From Thermophagus xiamenensis (lineage in GTDB: Bacteria > Bacteroidota > Bacteroidia > Bacteroidales > Marinilabiliaceae): a stretch of DNA of 64,000 nucleotides. Positions 54,088-61,863 of the stretch are shown here, one piece after another. A program made the translations under genes and the position numbers. Numbering within the stretch: position 1 is the first letter of the stretch; each line of letters opens with the position of its first letter. The notes under the pieces are model-generated. The model did no database searches. It saw nothing but the letters and a program-made list of their open reading frames with translations, and was not told where the DNA came from. The stretch spans positions 1 through 64,000 of the forward strand of contig NZ_FONA01000015.1 in assembly GCF_900112795.1 (NCBI RefSeq). Reading direction: 5' to 3'.

Positions 54088-55116
54088 TTACCAGGAAAGC
54101 TCAGAAAAATACCGCCTTTTCCTTAAGAAGAAATCCAATACAATACTTTTTCGGTAAATTTCTGGATGTTGGTGGCAGGTTACTTTCTTCATTAATCGGT
54201 TTCTTTCCTTTTTTAAATGAGGTATGTTTCTAAAAAAATGTTGATGAGCTTTCCATATTGCCAGAAAATTACGGAATTGGCCATTGAGAAGGAATTTTAT
54301 GGCTGCAAAAGCATCCATAAATAATCGTATGAGTATGGTTTTTTTAAGTTTATCTTCAGGTAAATTGCGATAAAGCATGTACAAATTATTTCTGAAATTG
54401 AGGTATGTTTTTTTTGAAGACATGCTGTTAAGTGTTCCGCCACCCAAATGGAAAATCTCACTTTGAGGACAATATCTGATTTTAAAGCCTTGATTTTTCA
54501 TTCTCCAACACCAGTCTATCTCTTCCATATGTGCAAAAAATGAATCTTCAAGCCCACCGGATTGGTTGAACAATTTGGTTCGAACCATCAAAGCTGCGCC
54601 ACTGCCCCAAAAGATTTCATCCGATTTATTGTATTGCCCGTTATCTTTTTCAATGGTATCAAATATTCGTCCTCTGCAAAACGGGTATCCCCACTTATCA
54701 ATGAAACCACCTGCTGCACCTGCGTATTCAAAATGGTCAGGTTCGTTTAGTGCTTTAATTTTGGGGACGCAAGCAGCAGTGTTAGGATTTTGTTCCATGC
54801 AAGTGATAAGGGGTTCTATCCAGTTGAAAGCGGGGATTACATCAGAATTCAGTAAAACGACATAGGGAGTTTTTAATTGTTTTATTACACGGTTATAACC
54901 TCCTGCATATCCGTAATTCTTGTTGAGGGTAATTAACTCAACTTCAGGAAAATGATTTTTTATTAATTCAGCTGAACCGTCGGTAGAGCCGTTATCCGCT
55001 ACAACAATCGTTGTTTGTGGATGACTGGTTTTCCGGATAACTTCCGGTAGAAATCGTTCCAAAAGATGACGCGTATTCCAATTGAGAATAACAACAGCAA
55101 CTAAAGGTTCATCCAT
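54088..55116 (-). CDS. Family 2 glycosyltransferase
   Basis: A 342-residue GT-A fold enzyme. VAVVILNWNTRHLLERFLPEV opens the nucleotide-binding fold; VVADNGSTDGSAELI carries the first acid, and the metal-binding DxD-like acid is in VVLLNSDVIPAFNWIEP. SFFAHMEEIDWCWRMKNQG, with the catalytic acid, is the pattern of rhamnosyltransferase-like GT2 enzymes. A C-terminal helical part includes the basic KTYLNFRNNLYMLYRN motif common in that group. The sugar donor is unknown. It follows the LpxL-like gene by 9 bases, which suggests that it acts in envelope glycolipid or O-antigen synthesis. Confidence 0.88.
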   Translation of the reverse strand: MDEPLVAVVILNWNTRHLLERFLPEVIRKTSHPQTTIVVADNGSTDGSAELIKNHFPEVELITLNKNYGYAGGYNRVIKQLKTPYVVLLNSDVIPAFNWIEPLITCMEQNPNTAACVPKIKALNEPDHFEYAGAAGGFIDKWGYPFCRGRIFDTIEKDNGQYNKSDEIFWGSGAALMVRTKLFNQSGGLEDSFFAHMEEIDWCWRMKNQGFKIRYCPQSEIFHLGGGTLNSMSSKKTYLNFRNNLYMLYRNLPEDKLKKTILIRLFMDAFAAIKFLLNGQFRNFLAIWKAHQHFFRNIPHLKKERNRLMKKVTCHQHPEIYRKSIVLDFFLRKRRYFSELSW

Positions 55117-55125
55117 GATAGATTT

Positions 55126-56016
55126 TTAATTTAATGTTTGTTCTTTATAACGGTTCTGGTATTTCCAGCGTTTATGCGACCACAACCATAACTCTGGTCT
55201 TTCTTGTATACTTTGTTCCAACAACCGTACATGCCATTCTGTAATTTCGTGCTCATTAGCGGTTTGTGGGTTCCCTTTCCAGGGAATAACTTCAACATGG
55301 TAATAGCCACGTCGGGGTTTAGTAACTTTAAAGTAAACAACCTGGCCGTTAATCATTTTGGCCATTTTTTCCGGTCCTAATAATACCGGTGTGGGTTGGG
55401 TTAAAAAATTGGTCCAATATTGAATTTCGCTTCTGGCCGGACTTTGATCAGCAATAAGGCCCAAAACAAAACGCTGGTTTTGCTTCTTTAACCCCGCTAC
55501 CAGGCGAAGAGTTTTTTTCATGGGCACATTTTTTGATCCAAATCTGGACCTTAATTCTAACATATATTGGTCAAACAGCCTATTTTTTAAGGGGCGATAT
55601 ACACTGTATCCATTAGCTGAAATATGCATGTTTATAGCTGGTACCCATTCCCAGTTTCCATAATGGCCAAGAACGGCAATAACATCTTTTCCGTTTTCTG
55701 TGGCCCGATTAATTACATCCAGATTAGAAAAGGTTATTCTTTTGAATATTTCTTTGTCAGAGATATGTTGCAATTTCATAGTTTCAACAAAAAGGTCACA
55801 AAAATGGCGATAAAACTTATGAAGTAATTTTTTTCGCCACTTGTCCGATTTGTCAGGAAAGGCTTTTTTAAGGTTTTTGAGAATTACTTTTTTCCGGTAT
55901 CCTACAATTGATATAAAGCAGTAAAGGATGTTAGATAGCTTATATAAAATCGATATTGGTAACCATGAAATAAGCCAGGTCAATGGATACCAGATATAAT
56001 ATAAAACCTTATTCAT
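55126..56016 (-). CDS. LpxL/HtrB-type lysophospholipid acyltransferase
   Basis: A 296-residue inner-membrane enzyme with an N-terminal membrane anchor (ISWLPISILYKLSNILYCF). The acyltransferase HX4E motif is VLGHYGNWEW. Further family segments are FVLGLIADQSPA, which binds the substrate, and GPEKMAKMINGQVVYFKVTKPRRGYYHVEVI. Such enzymes add a secondary acyl chain to lipid A, or to aminolipids in some Bacteroidota. The start codon at 56014-56016 abuts a copy of the dispersed repeat (56017-56400), so its promoter must lie in or beyond that repeat. It leads the two-gene unit with the GT2 gene. Confidence 0.9.
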   Translation of the reverse strand: MNKVLYYIWYPLTWLISWLPISILYKLSNILYCFISIVGYRKKVILKNLKKAFPDKSDKWRKKLLHKFYRHFCDLFVETMKLQHISDKEIFKRITFSNLDVINRATENGKDVIAVLGHYGNWEWVPAINMHISANGYSVYRPLKNRLFDQYMLELRSRFGSKNVPMKKTLRLVAGLKKQNQRFVLGLIADQSPARSEIQYWTNFLTQPTPVLLGPEKMAKMINGQVVYFKVTKPRRGYYHVEVIPWKGNPQTANEHEITEWHVRLLEQSIQERPELWLWSHKRWKYQNRYKEQTLN

Positions 56017-56457
56017 TCGTATAAAATTTGCTTACTTTGTTGATTTATTGCTTCTTAAAAGTAGTCATTAGTCACTAGTCTATTAGCACTAATGACTGTT
56101 GACTAATGAGTATTGACTTCTTCTGCCTTCTTCCTGTGCACTTCTGCCTCTTTGTTTTTATACATGCTCTTTTGTGGCAAAAGCCGCCATGCTCGTTTCA
56201 TTCGTATAAAATTTACTTATTTTATTGAACTATTGGTTCTTAAAATTAGTCATTAGTGGTTAGGCGTTAGTCATTAGTTAATCAACCCTAATCGCTAATG
56301 ACTGTTGACTAATGACTAATAACTTCTTCTTCCTGTGCACTTCTGCCTTAGTTTTTATATAAGTTTTTGTTGTGACAACCTTTTTGGTAAAATTCGTTTG
56401 GGTATTTTCAATTGAGATTTGGAAGAGAAACCTCAATGGTTAAAAGATCATAAAATC
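56017..56457. repeat. Composite copy of the dispersed intergenic repeat
   Basis: It starts right at the acyltransferase start codon with CGTATAAAATTTGCTTACTTT. A 10-bp inverted repeat AGTCATTAGT/ACTAATGACT (56063-56072, 56088-56097) follows, then the CTTCTGCC block, GTGCAC, and the core at 56156-56208, which is identical to 85-137. A second round of ATTAGTCATTAG hairpin units (56248-56325), a second GTGCACTTCTGCC and a diverged core run to about 56400. The last 50 bases before suhB show nothing else. Confidence 0.85.
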
Positions 56458-57261
56458 CTAAAGCTTTTCCTTTTTCATAAATTTCTCTATGGTTTGCTGC
56501 ATTTCTTCAAACATAAGAGCATTGCCAGATACAAGCTCTCTTCCAAAAAGATAATTATTCCCCCCTTTAAAATCACTAACTTTTCCACCTGCCTGTTGGA
56601 CAAGAAAAGCTCCTGCTGCCACATCCCATGCTTTTAAATTATATTCATAAAAAGCATCAAAGCGGCCACAAGCAACGTATGCCAGGTCAACGGCAGCTGA
56701 ACCCAGCCGTCGCAGTCCATGACTGTTTTTCATGAAAAAAGTAAGTGTTTCCATGAAATTTTGGATTAGTTGGTAGTTTGAATAAGGAAAACCCGTTGCA
56801 ATTAAGCTGTCGGCCACGGTTGGAGTTTTAGATACATGAATTTCTTCCCCATTTAAAAAGGCAGGGGCATCTTTCCATGAGTAGAAACATTCATCCAGTC
56901 CCATTTCGTAAACTACACCCAAAACAATCTGGTCATCTTCTTGTAGAGCTATACTAATGGCATATGGGAATAGTCCATGTATAAAGTTAGTTGTGCCATC
57001 GATGGGGTCTATAATCCAGTTGAATTTTTTGCCAACCTTATCAGACGTTTTTTCTTCTGCGATAAATCCTGCTTCTGGGAGCAAATTTCCCAAAGCTTCT
57101 ACTAATTTTTGTTCCGAGGCTTTGTCTATTTGGGTTACAAAATCATTTTTCCCCTTAGTTTCTACGTTAGGGGTGTTATTTAGACGGAAGTTTTTAACGA
57201 AACTACCTGTTTCTCGGGCTATTTTAACGGTTTTTTCACAGAGCTTCTGATAATTCACCAT
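56458..57261 (-). CDS. suhB: Inositol-1-monophosphatase family protein
   Basis: A 267-residue Mg2+-dependent phosphatase of the SuhB/CysQ superfamily. Metal-binding motif 1 is WIIDPIDGTTNFIHGLFPYA, the upstream glutamate is GFIAEEKTSD, and motif 2 is AWDVAAGAFLVQQAGGKVSDF. All three sites are complete. It is similar to inositol monophosphatase and the E. coli SuhB; CysQ-type activity on PAP is the alternative. I start at MVNYQKLCEK (57261); the frame to 57282 would overlap mtaB. It follows mtaB by 17 bases. Confidence 0.92.
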   Translation of the reverse strand: MVNYQKLCEKTVKIARETGSFVKNFRLNNTPNVETKGKNDFVTQIDKASEQKLVEALGNLLPEAGFIAEEKTSDKVGKKFNWIIDPIDGTTNFIHGLFPYAISIALQEDDQIVLGVVYEMGLDECFYSWKDAPAFLNGEEIHVSKTPTVADSLIATGFPYSNYQLIQNFMETLTFFMKNSHGLRRLGSAAVDLAYVACGRFDAFYEYNLKAWDVAAGAFLVQQAGGKVSDFKGGNNYLFGRELVSGNALMFEEMQQTIEKFMKKEKL

Positions 57262-57278
57262 GGCTATATTTTTAAGGT

Positions 57279-58649
57279 TCAAAAATCAAATTTTTCAGAA
57301 ATATTTTGAAATTCATTATCGTGAAGAGAATATTCAGGCAGATGTATAGTCATATTCCCGGATTGAGGTGATATTGTCATTAATTTAACCTCAATAATTT
57401 GATTTATTAAAGCCGGGTCAAATGGACATTCTACGCGTAAATAATTTTCGGTGAATCCATGCATTTTGCCATTTGATAAATGTTCTTCAAACAAAACTTT
57501 CGCTTTGGTGTTTTCAAATCGTTTATAAAATTTTCGCAATTTATGTGCCGACAGTTCATGTAAAAGAGCGCTTCTACGCTTTTTTTCTTCGGGTAAAACA
57601 GTATGTTGTATTTTTAGTGCCTGGGTGTTAGGTCTTTCAGAATAAGTAAAGACGTGCAGCTGAGAGATATCCAGATTTTGAATAAAATTATATGTTGTTT
57701 CAAAATCATTTTCGGTTTCGCCTTTAATACCAGTGATGACATCTACCCCAATAAAAGCATTGGGTATATTTTTTCTGATGGATTCTATTTTTTGTAGAAA
57801 CAGTTCTGTATCATATTTTCGTTTCATGAGTTTTAAAACTTTATTGCTTCCGGATTGGAGGGGTAAATGAAAGTGAGGCATGAAGCGGGGCGAGGAGGCT
57901 ACCAGTTGTATTATTTCAGAGGAAAGCAAATTGGGTTCAATTGAAGATATGCGAAAACGTTCCACTTCGCTGACTTTTTCAAGAGCTACCAATAAATCGA
58001 AAAAGGACTCATCAGTACTTTTCCCAAAGTCACCTATATTAACGCCGGTTAATATGATTTCTTTAGCACCGGCTTTCCCTGCTTTTCTGGCTTGTTCAAC
58101 GGTGTCTTTTATGGTTGCATTGCGAGAACGTCCGCGAGCAAGAGGGATAGTACAATAAGTGCAAAAATAATCACACCCGTCCTGCACTTTTAAGAAAGTG
58201 CGAGTTCGATCTCCCAACGACCATGATGGCATGAAACGTTTATCTTTTGCAATATTTCCGGCATGAATTTCTGCCTTATTTTTTTTTACGAAACTGCCGC
58301 TATAAAAAGACATGTCTAGTTTTTCATTGCTACCCAATATAAGGTCGACACCCTTGATACTAGCAATTTCTTTAGGTTTTAGTTGGGCAAAACAACCGGT
58401 TACTACAATAAAGGCATTTGGATTAATTCGTAAAGCTTTATGAATAACTTGTCTGCATTTTTTTTCTGCAATGCCGGTTACAGAACAGGTATTGATGACA
58501 TATATATCTGCACCCTCACGGAAATCGACTTTTATAAATCCATCCTTCTCTAATTGGCGAGCAATGGTTGAAGTTTCACTAAAATTGAGTTTGCATCCCA
58601 ATGTATAGAAAGAAACAGTCCGACGTTCGAAATGTGACGGGTCTATCAT
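57279..58649 (-). CDS. mtaB: tRNA t6A37 methylthiotransferase
   Basis: A 456-residue radical-SAM enzyme that converts t6A to ms2t6A at position 37 of ANN-decoding tRNAs. The N-terminal UPF0004 domain has FYTLGCKLNFSETSTIAR, INTCSVTGIAEKKCR and VVTGCFAQ, whose cysteines bind the second 4Fe-4S cluster. The radical-SAM triad is CDYFCTYCTIPLARGRSR. A C-terminal TRAM-like segment follows (KVLFEEHLSNGKMHGFTENYLRVECP). The GCKLN pattern and the second-domain spacing fit MtaB (YqeV) rather than MiaB or RimO. Complete. Confidence 0.94.
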   Translation of the reverse strand: MIDPSHFERRTVSFYTLGCKLNFSETSTIARQLEKDGFIKVDFREGADIYVINTCSVTGIAEKKCRQVIHKALRINPNAFIVVTGCFAQLKPKEIASIKGVDLILGSNEKLDMSFYSGSFVKKNKAEIHAGNIAKDKRFMPSWSLGDRTRTFLKVQDGCDYFCTYCTIPLARGRSRNATIKDTVEQARKAGKAGAKEIILTGVNIGDFGKSTDESFFDLLVALEKVSEVERFRISSIEPNLLSSEIIQLVASSPRFMPHFHLPLQSGSNKVLKLMKRKYDTELFLQKIESIRKNIPNAFIGVDVITGIKGETENDFETTYNFIQNLDISQLHVFTYSERPNTQALKIQHTVLPEEKKRRSALLHELSAHKLRKFYKRFENTKAKVLFEEHLSNGKMHGFTENYLRVECPFDPALINQIIEVKLMTISPQSGNMTIHLPEYSLHDNEFQNISEKFDF

Positions 58650-58760
58650 AAAAAAGTGATTAGTTTTTAAAGAAAAAATTAACCAACAAAGATAGTTATT
58701 GATTTTTAAGTATTGGAGATAAATTATCTAAATAGTATTGTCGACAAAATATCCACATCA
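58650..58760. other. Upstream region of mtaB
   Basis: A little over 100 AT-rich bases before the first of two repeat copies. The mtaB promoter should lie here. Nothing else was seen. Confidence 0.4.
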
Positions 58761-58871
58761 GTTTCATCCGTATATAATTTATTTAACTCATTGGCCGAAT
58801 GGAACTCGCATGACAAAGAGTTTTATACATTCTCTGTTGTGAAAATCTCTCATTGTCATGCTCGTTTCATT
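58761..58871 (+). repeat. Dispersed repeat, subfamily B, plus orientation
   Basis: It runs GTTTCATCCGTATATAATTT, then CTCATTGGCCGAATGGAACTC, GCATGAC, TTTTATACATTCTCTGTTG, and ends TGTCATGCTCGTTTCATT. The two ends match the main family, but the middle has ATTGGCC...GAACTC in place of the CTTCTGCC block. The same arrangement is at 61750-61858 on the other strand. Confidence 0.8.
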
Positions 58872-58980
58872 AAGCTTTTTCTGGTCGATGAATTTGATGA
58901 TGACGAATCAGAGAAATTTTTATCCGTGAATTGATTTATACAATCAACTACAGAAAAAATTTTAGAACCTGAAATAATTC

Positions 58981-59160
58981 AATGAAACGAGCATGGCGAT
59001 TTTTGTCACAAAAGAACATTTATAAAAGACAAAGTCAGAAGTGCACAGGCAGAAGGCAGAAAAAGTCAACAGTGTTAATGGACTGGTGACTAATGACTAA
59101 CCACTAATGACTACTTTAAAGAAGCAATATATCAATGAAGTAAGTAAATTTTATACGAAT
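58981..59160 (-). repeat. Dispersed repeat, main subfamily, minus orientation
   Basis: On the minus strand it reads CGTATAAAATTTACTTACTT, then CTTCTTTAAAGTAGTCATTAG with further ATTAGTCA units, the CTTCTGCC block with GTGCAC, then TTATAAATGTTCTTTTGTGA and CGCCATGCTCGTTTCATTG. The order and most bases match the copies at 1-366 and 56017-56400. It ends 12 bases before the phoH stop. Confidence 0.85.
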
Positions 59161-59172
59161 TAAAAATTTAGA

Positions 59173-60513
59173 TTAAAGCAAATCGGAAGCCAATTCGGCC
59201 AGATAGCTTCGTTCACCTTTAATAAGGTTAACATGAGCGAAAATGTTTTGTCCCTTCATTTTGTCAGTGAGGTAAGCGAGCCCGTTGCTGAGCATATCAA
59301 GGTAAGGAGAATCAATTTGATGGATGTCTCCTGTAAACACCATTTTTGTTCCTTCACCTGCTCGTGTAATAATGGTTTTTACTTCGTGGGGAGTAAGGTT
59401 TTGAGCTTCATCGATGATAAAAAATACTTCCGATAGGCTGCGCCCCCGGATATATGCAAGTGGTGTAATTACCAGCTCGTCATGTTTTTGCATCTCTTCG
59501 ATAATATTAAGTTCTTTGCTCTGTTGCGAAAACCGGTTTTTTATCACCCCCAAATTATCGAAAAGTGGTTGCATATAAGGACCAATTTTTTCGTTTATGT
59601 CACCTGGTAAAAAGCCGAGATCTCTATTTGCCAGAGGAACGATAGGTCTGGCTAAAAGAATCTGATTGTATTGCTGGTGTTGTTGCAATGCAGCAGCCAA
59701 AGCTAAAAGCGTTTTTCCTGTCCCCGCTTTGCCGGTTAATGAGACTAAAGTAATGTTGGGATTTAAAAGAGCATGTAAGGAAAAAGCCTGCTCTGCATTA
59801 CGCGGGTCAATCCCGAAGGCGGAATGTTTTTCAACTCTCCGAATCGATTGTGTTGTGGGGTCAAACCATGCCAGAACACTTTGACTGGTATTTTTTAATA
59901 TCATATATTGGTTGGCTGGTAACTGTTCATCTGTCATGGGGAAGTCGGTTTTCGAGACTTCTCCTTCTTTATAAAGAGTTTCAATTATTTTTTTGTCGAA
60001 ACCGGTAAAGGTTTCGACCCCATGGTGAAGAATTTCAATATTTTTAACCTTATCTGACTCATAATCTTCTGATAAAAGGCCTAATGATTTGGCCTTCATG
60101 CGAAGGTTGATATCCTTTGTTATTAAAATGGTTTGGCGATTAGGATTTTTTTCTTTAACATATAAAGTAATCGCTAAGATACGATGGTCAGGGGTGTTTT
60201 CAGAAAAAGAGTTTTGCATCTCAGGTGGAAGTGGCTTGCCTGTTTCAATAAAAAGCCTTCCGTGACCTTTACCCAATGATATTCCTTCGGTGAAGAGTTG
60301 TTCGGCCGAGAGTCGGTCCATTTCTCGTACAAATTCCCTGGCCTGAAAGTTTATCTGGTCGTTGCCTTTTTTAAATTTATCAAGTTCCTCTAGTACAAGT
60401 ATGGGAATGATAATATCGTTTTCTTCAAAATTGTACAAACATTTATGGTCGTGTAATAAAACATTAGTGTCCAGGACGAATATTTTCCCCGATTTTTTCT
60501 TTTTGGTAGGCAT
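59173..60513 (-). CDS. PhoH-family ATPase with N-terminal PIN domain
   Basis: A 446-residue cytosolic protein. Residues 8-150 are a PIN ribonuclease domain: FVLDTNVLLHDHKCLYNF with the first acid, EELDKFKKG, and TILITKDINLRMKAKSLG with later acids. From about residue 245 follows the PhoH P-loop ATPase: LTGKAGTGKTLLALAAALQ (Walker A), VFFIIDEAQNLTPHEVKTIITRAG (Walker B), and TGDIHQIDSPYLD (sensor). PIN-PhoH (PhoH2-type) proteins have RNA helicase and RNase activity. It is a single gene. Confidence 0.93.
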   Translation of the reverse strand: MPTKKKKSGKIFVLDTNVLLHDHKCLYNFEENDIIIPILVLEELDKFKKGNDQINFQAREFVREMDRLSAEQLFTEGISLGKGHGRLFIETGKPLPPEMQNSFSENTPDHRILAITLYVKEKNPNRQTILITKDINLRMKAKSLGLLSEDYESDKVKNIEILHHGVETFTGFDKKIIETLYKEGEVSKTDFPMTDEQLPANQYMILKNTSQSVLAWFDPTTQSIRRVEKHSAFGIDPRNAEQAFSLHALLNPNITLVSLTGKAGTGKTLLALAAALQQHQQYNQILLARPIVPLANRDLGFLPGDINEKIGPYMQPLFDNLGVIKNRFSQQSKELNIIEEMQKHDELVITPLAYIRGRSLSEVFFIIDEAQNLTPHEVKTIITRAGEGTKMVFTGDIHQIDSPYLDMLSNGLAYLTDKMKGQNIFAHVNLIKGERSYLAELASDLL

Positions 60514-60603
60514 AGTTATATAAGTTTATTAAGGCTATAGCTTTAAAGTTATTCTTTTTTTGGGAAAATATTCCCTGGACAAACGGATTTTATGTTTATT
60601 TAA

Positions 60604-61089
60604 TTATTTGGAATAGAGCTTAAATACTTCATCCCCTGCATATAGAAAGGCACCAGTGACATAAACTTCTGTTTTATCCGGACATGCATCACCCGGTTCG
60701 GCACCGATAGGTTGTACATAACCTAGCATTCCTTCGTGGGTGACATATCTGCAAAGTGCGTTCCAGGCTTTTCGGACAGTAGGCTCGTAGTTTTTATGAT
60801 CTAAAATCCCTTGATTAATGCCCGATGCCAATCCATATGTAAAAAAAGCTGTTCCACTGGTTTCTGGTGTTGGGTAATATTCTGCTGCTAACAAACTCAT
60901 AGCCCAGTGCCCTTGTTCGGTTTGAAGTTCGAGGAGCCGTTTGGCCATTTTTTTATAGATTGAAAGAAAATATTTGTACTCTTTAGAGTTTCTTTCCAGT
61001 TCAGTCATAATATTAACCAATCCGGCAATAACCCATCCGTTTCATCTTGACCAAAATACTTTCTTACCATGGTCGCGTCGGGTTTTTTT
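60604..61089 (-). pseudogene. Broken GH88/GH105-type unsaturated glycuronyl hydrolase (C-terminal remnant)
   Basis: The open part (61020 to 60604, from a TTG) has SGTAFFTYGLASGINQGILD, AWNALCRYVTHEGMLGYVQP and TEVYVTGAFLYAGDEVFKLYSK, the C-terminal third of the GH88/105 family. Reading upstream in the same frame gives GKKVFWSR, then TGA at 61042-61044, then NGWVIAGLV. The family pattern is WSRGNGWV, so the TGA replaces a Gly codon (GGA to TGA, one base). Homology stops near 61089, where the UPF0158 gene ends, so the 5' two thirds are gone. It is thus dead on two counts, nonsense and deletion. Confidence 0.88.
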
Positions 61090-61645
61090 ATTTTATTTCT
61101 TCCTGAAATTTATCCCAAACCCTTAATTCAAGCTGTTGTTGTTTGTAATCAAACCAAGCCTGACGATATTGAGAAGAGTCTATAACGTTTTTGAAATTGG
61201 CAAATGGTTTTCGACGGTTCAGAGCATTTATTAAGCGATTACGAACTTTATCGTCATCCACCACATCAATAAAATCTTCCATGATTTTAAAAGCTTCATA
61301 GGATGGCAGTGGTTCGAATTTTATGCAATGCTCCCATTCTGAATATTTAAGCCCTTCCCCAAATTCTTCCGCAGCGGATTCAAATTCGAATAAATAATCT
61401 TCGTCATTAGGAATGGACTCCGTTTCTAAGGTATCGAGATTCAGAAAACAGATAAAACCGGTATCAATGCTCTCGGCAATTTCTTTTACTATTTTTTTGT
61501 ATTTCGGAGGAATGTTTACTGCTTCTTCGGGTTCTTCATAAATTTCCTCCATCATAAAATCCAAGAGTTTCTCTAGCTTTTTCCTGTCGTCCTTAATTAA
61601 ACGAAGGATTCCCAGTATTTGATCAAGTAATCGTTCTTTGGACAT
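61088..61645 (-). CDS. UPF0158 family protein
   Basis: A 185-residue acidic protein of the UPF0158 family (function unknown). The typical segment IVKEIAESIDTGFICFLNLDTLETESIP is followed by EWEHCIKFEPLPSYEAFKIMEDFIDVVDDDKVRNRLINALNRRKPFANFKN and a C-terminal QYRQAWFDYKQQQLELRVWDKF. There is no signal or membrane segment. The stop (61088-61090) abuts the broken glycosidase, which suggests that the deletion which removed the 5' part of that gene ended here. It is unrelated to the CRISPR genes upstream. Confidence 0.87.
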   Translation of the reverse strand: MSKERLLDQILGILRLIKDDRKKLEKLLDFMMEEIYEEPEEAVNIPPKYKKIVKEIAESIDTGFICFLNLDTLETESIPNDEDYLFEFESAAEEFGEGLKYSEWEHCIKFEPLPSYEAFKIMEDFIDVVDDDKVRNRLINALNRRKPFANFKNVIDSSQYRQAWFDYKQQQLELRVWDKFQEEIK

Positions 61646-61749
61646 TTGGGCTCTGTCAACTTTTGGTGAAAATCGATTCGAGCGTTAAAACTAATCAAAT
61701 ATTTTAAATTAATTTGCATGTCCAATGTTTAAATATTTGAAAGGGTAGC

Positions 61750-61858
61750 ATGAAACGAGTATGACCTAAAAAGTTTGTCACAAACAGACTTTGTATAAAC
61801 TTAAGGTCATGTGAGTTCCATCAGACCAATGAATTAGATTAATTTTATACTAATGAAT
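61750..61858 (-). repeat. Dispersed repeat, subfamily B, minus orientation
   Basis: On the minus strand it reads ATTCATTAGTATAAAATTAA, TTCATTGGTCTGATGGAACT, CACATGACC, GTTTATACAAAGTCTGTTTG, and ends GGTCATACTCGTTTCAT. It pairs with 58761-58871. It ends 6 bases before the csx1 stop codon and lies between the CRISPR locus and the UPF0158 gene. Confidence 0.75.
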
Positions 61859-61863
61859 TTAAT

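Noticed and set aside
58713-58934. A 73-codon plus-strand frame
   Set aside because: It falls over a subfamily B repeat copy; the matching copy at 61750-61858 is not open in the same way.
61646-61863. CRISPR array or leader between UPF0158 and csx1
   Set aside because: The gap holds only one repeat of the dispersed family and no regularly spaced direct repeats.
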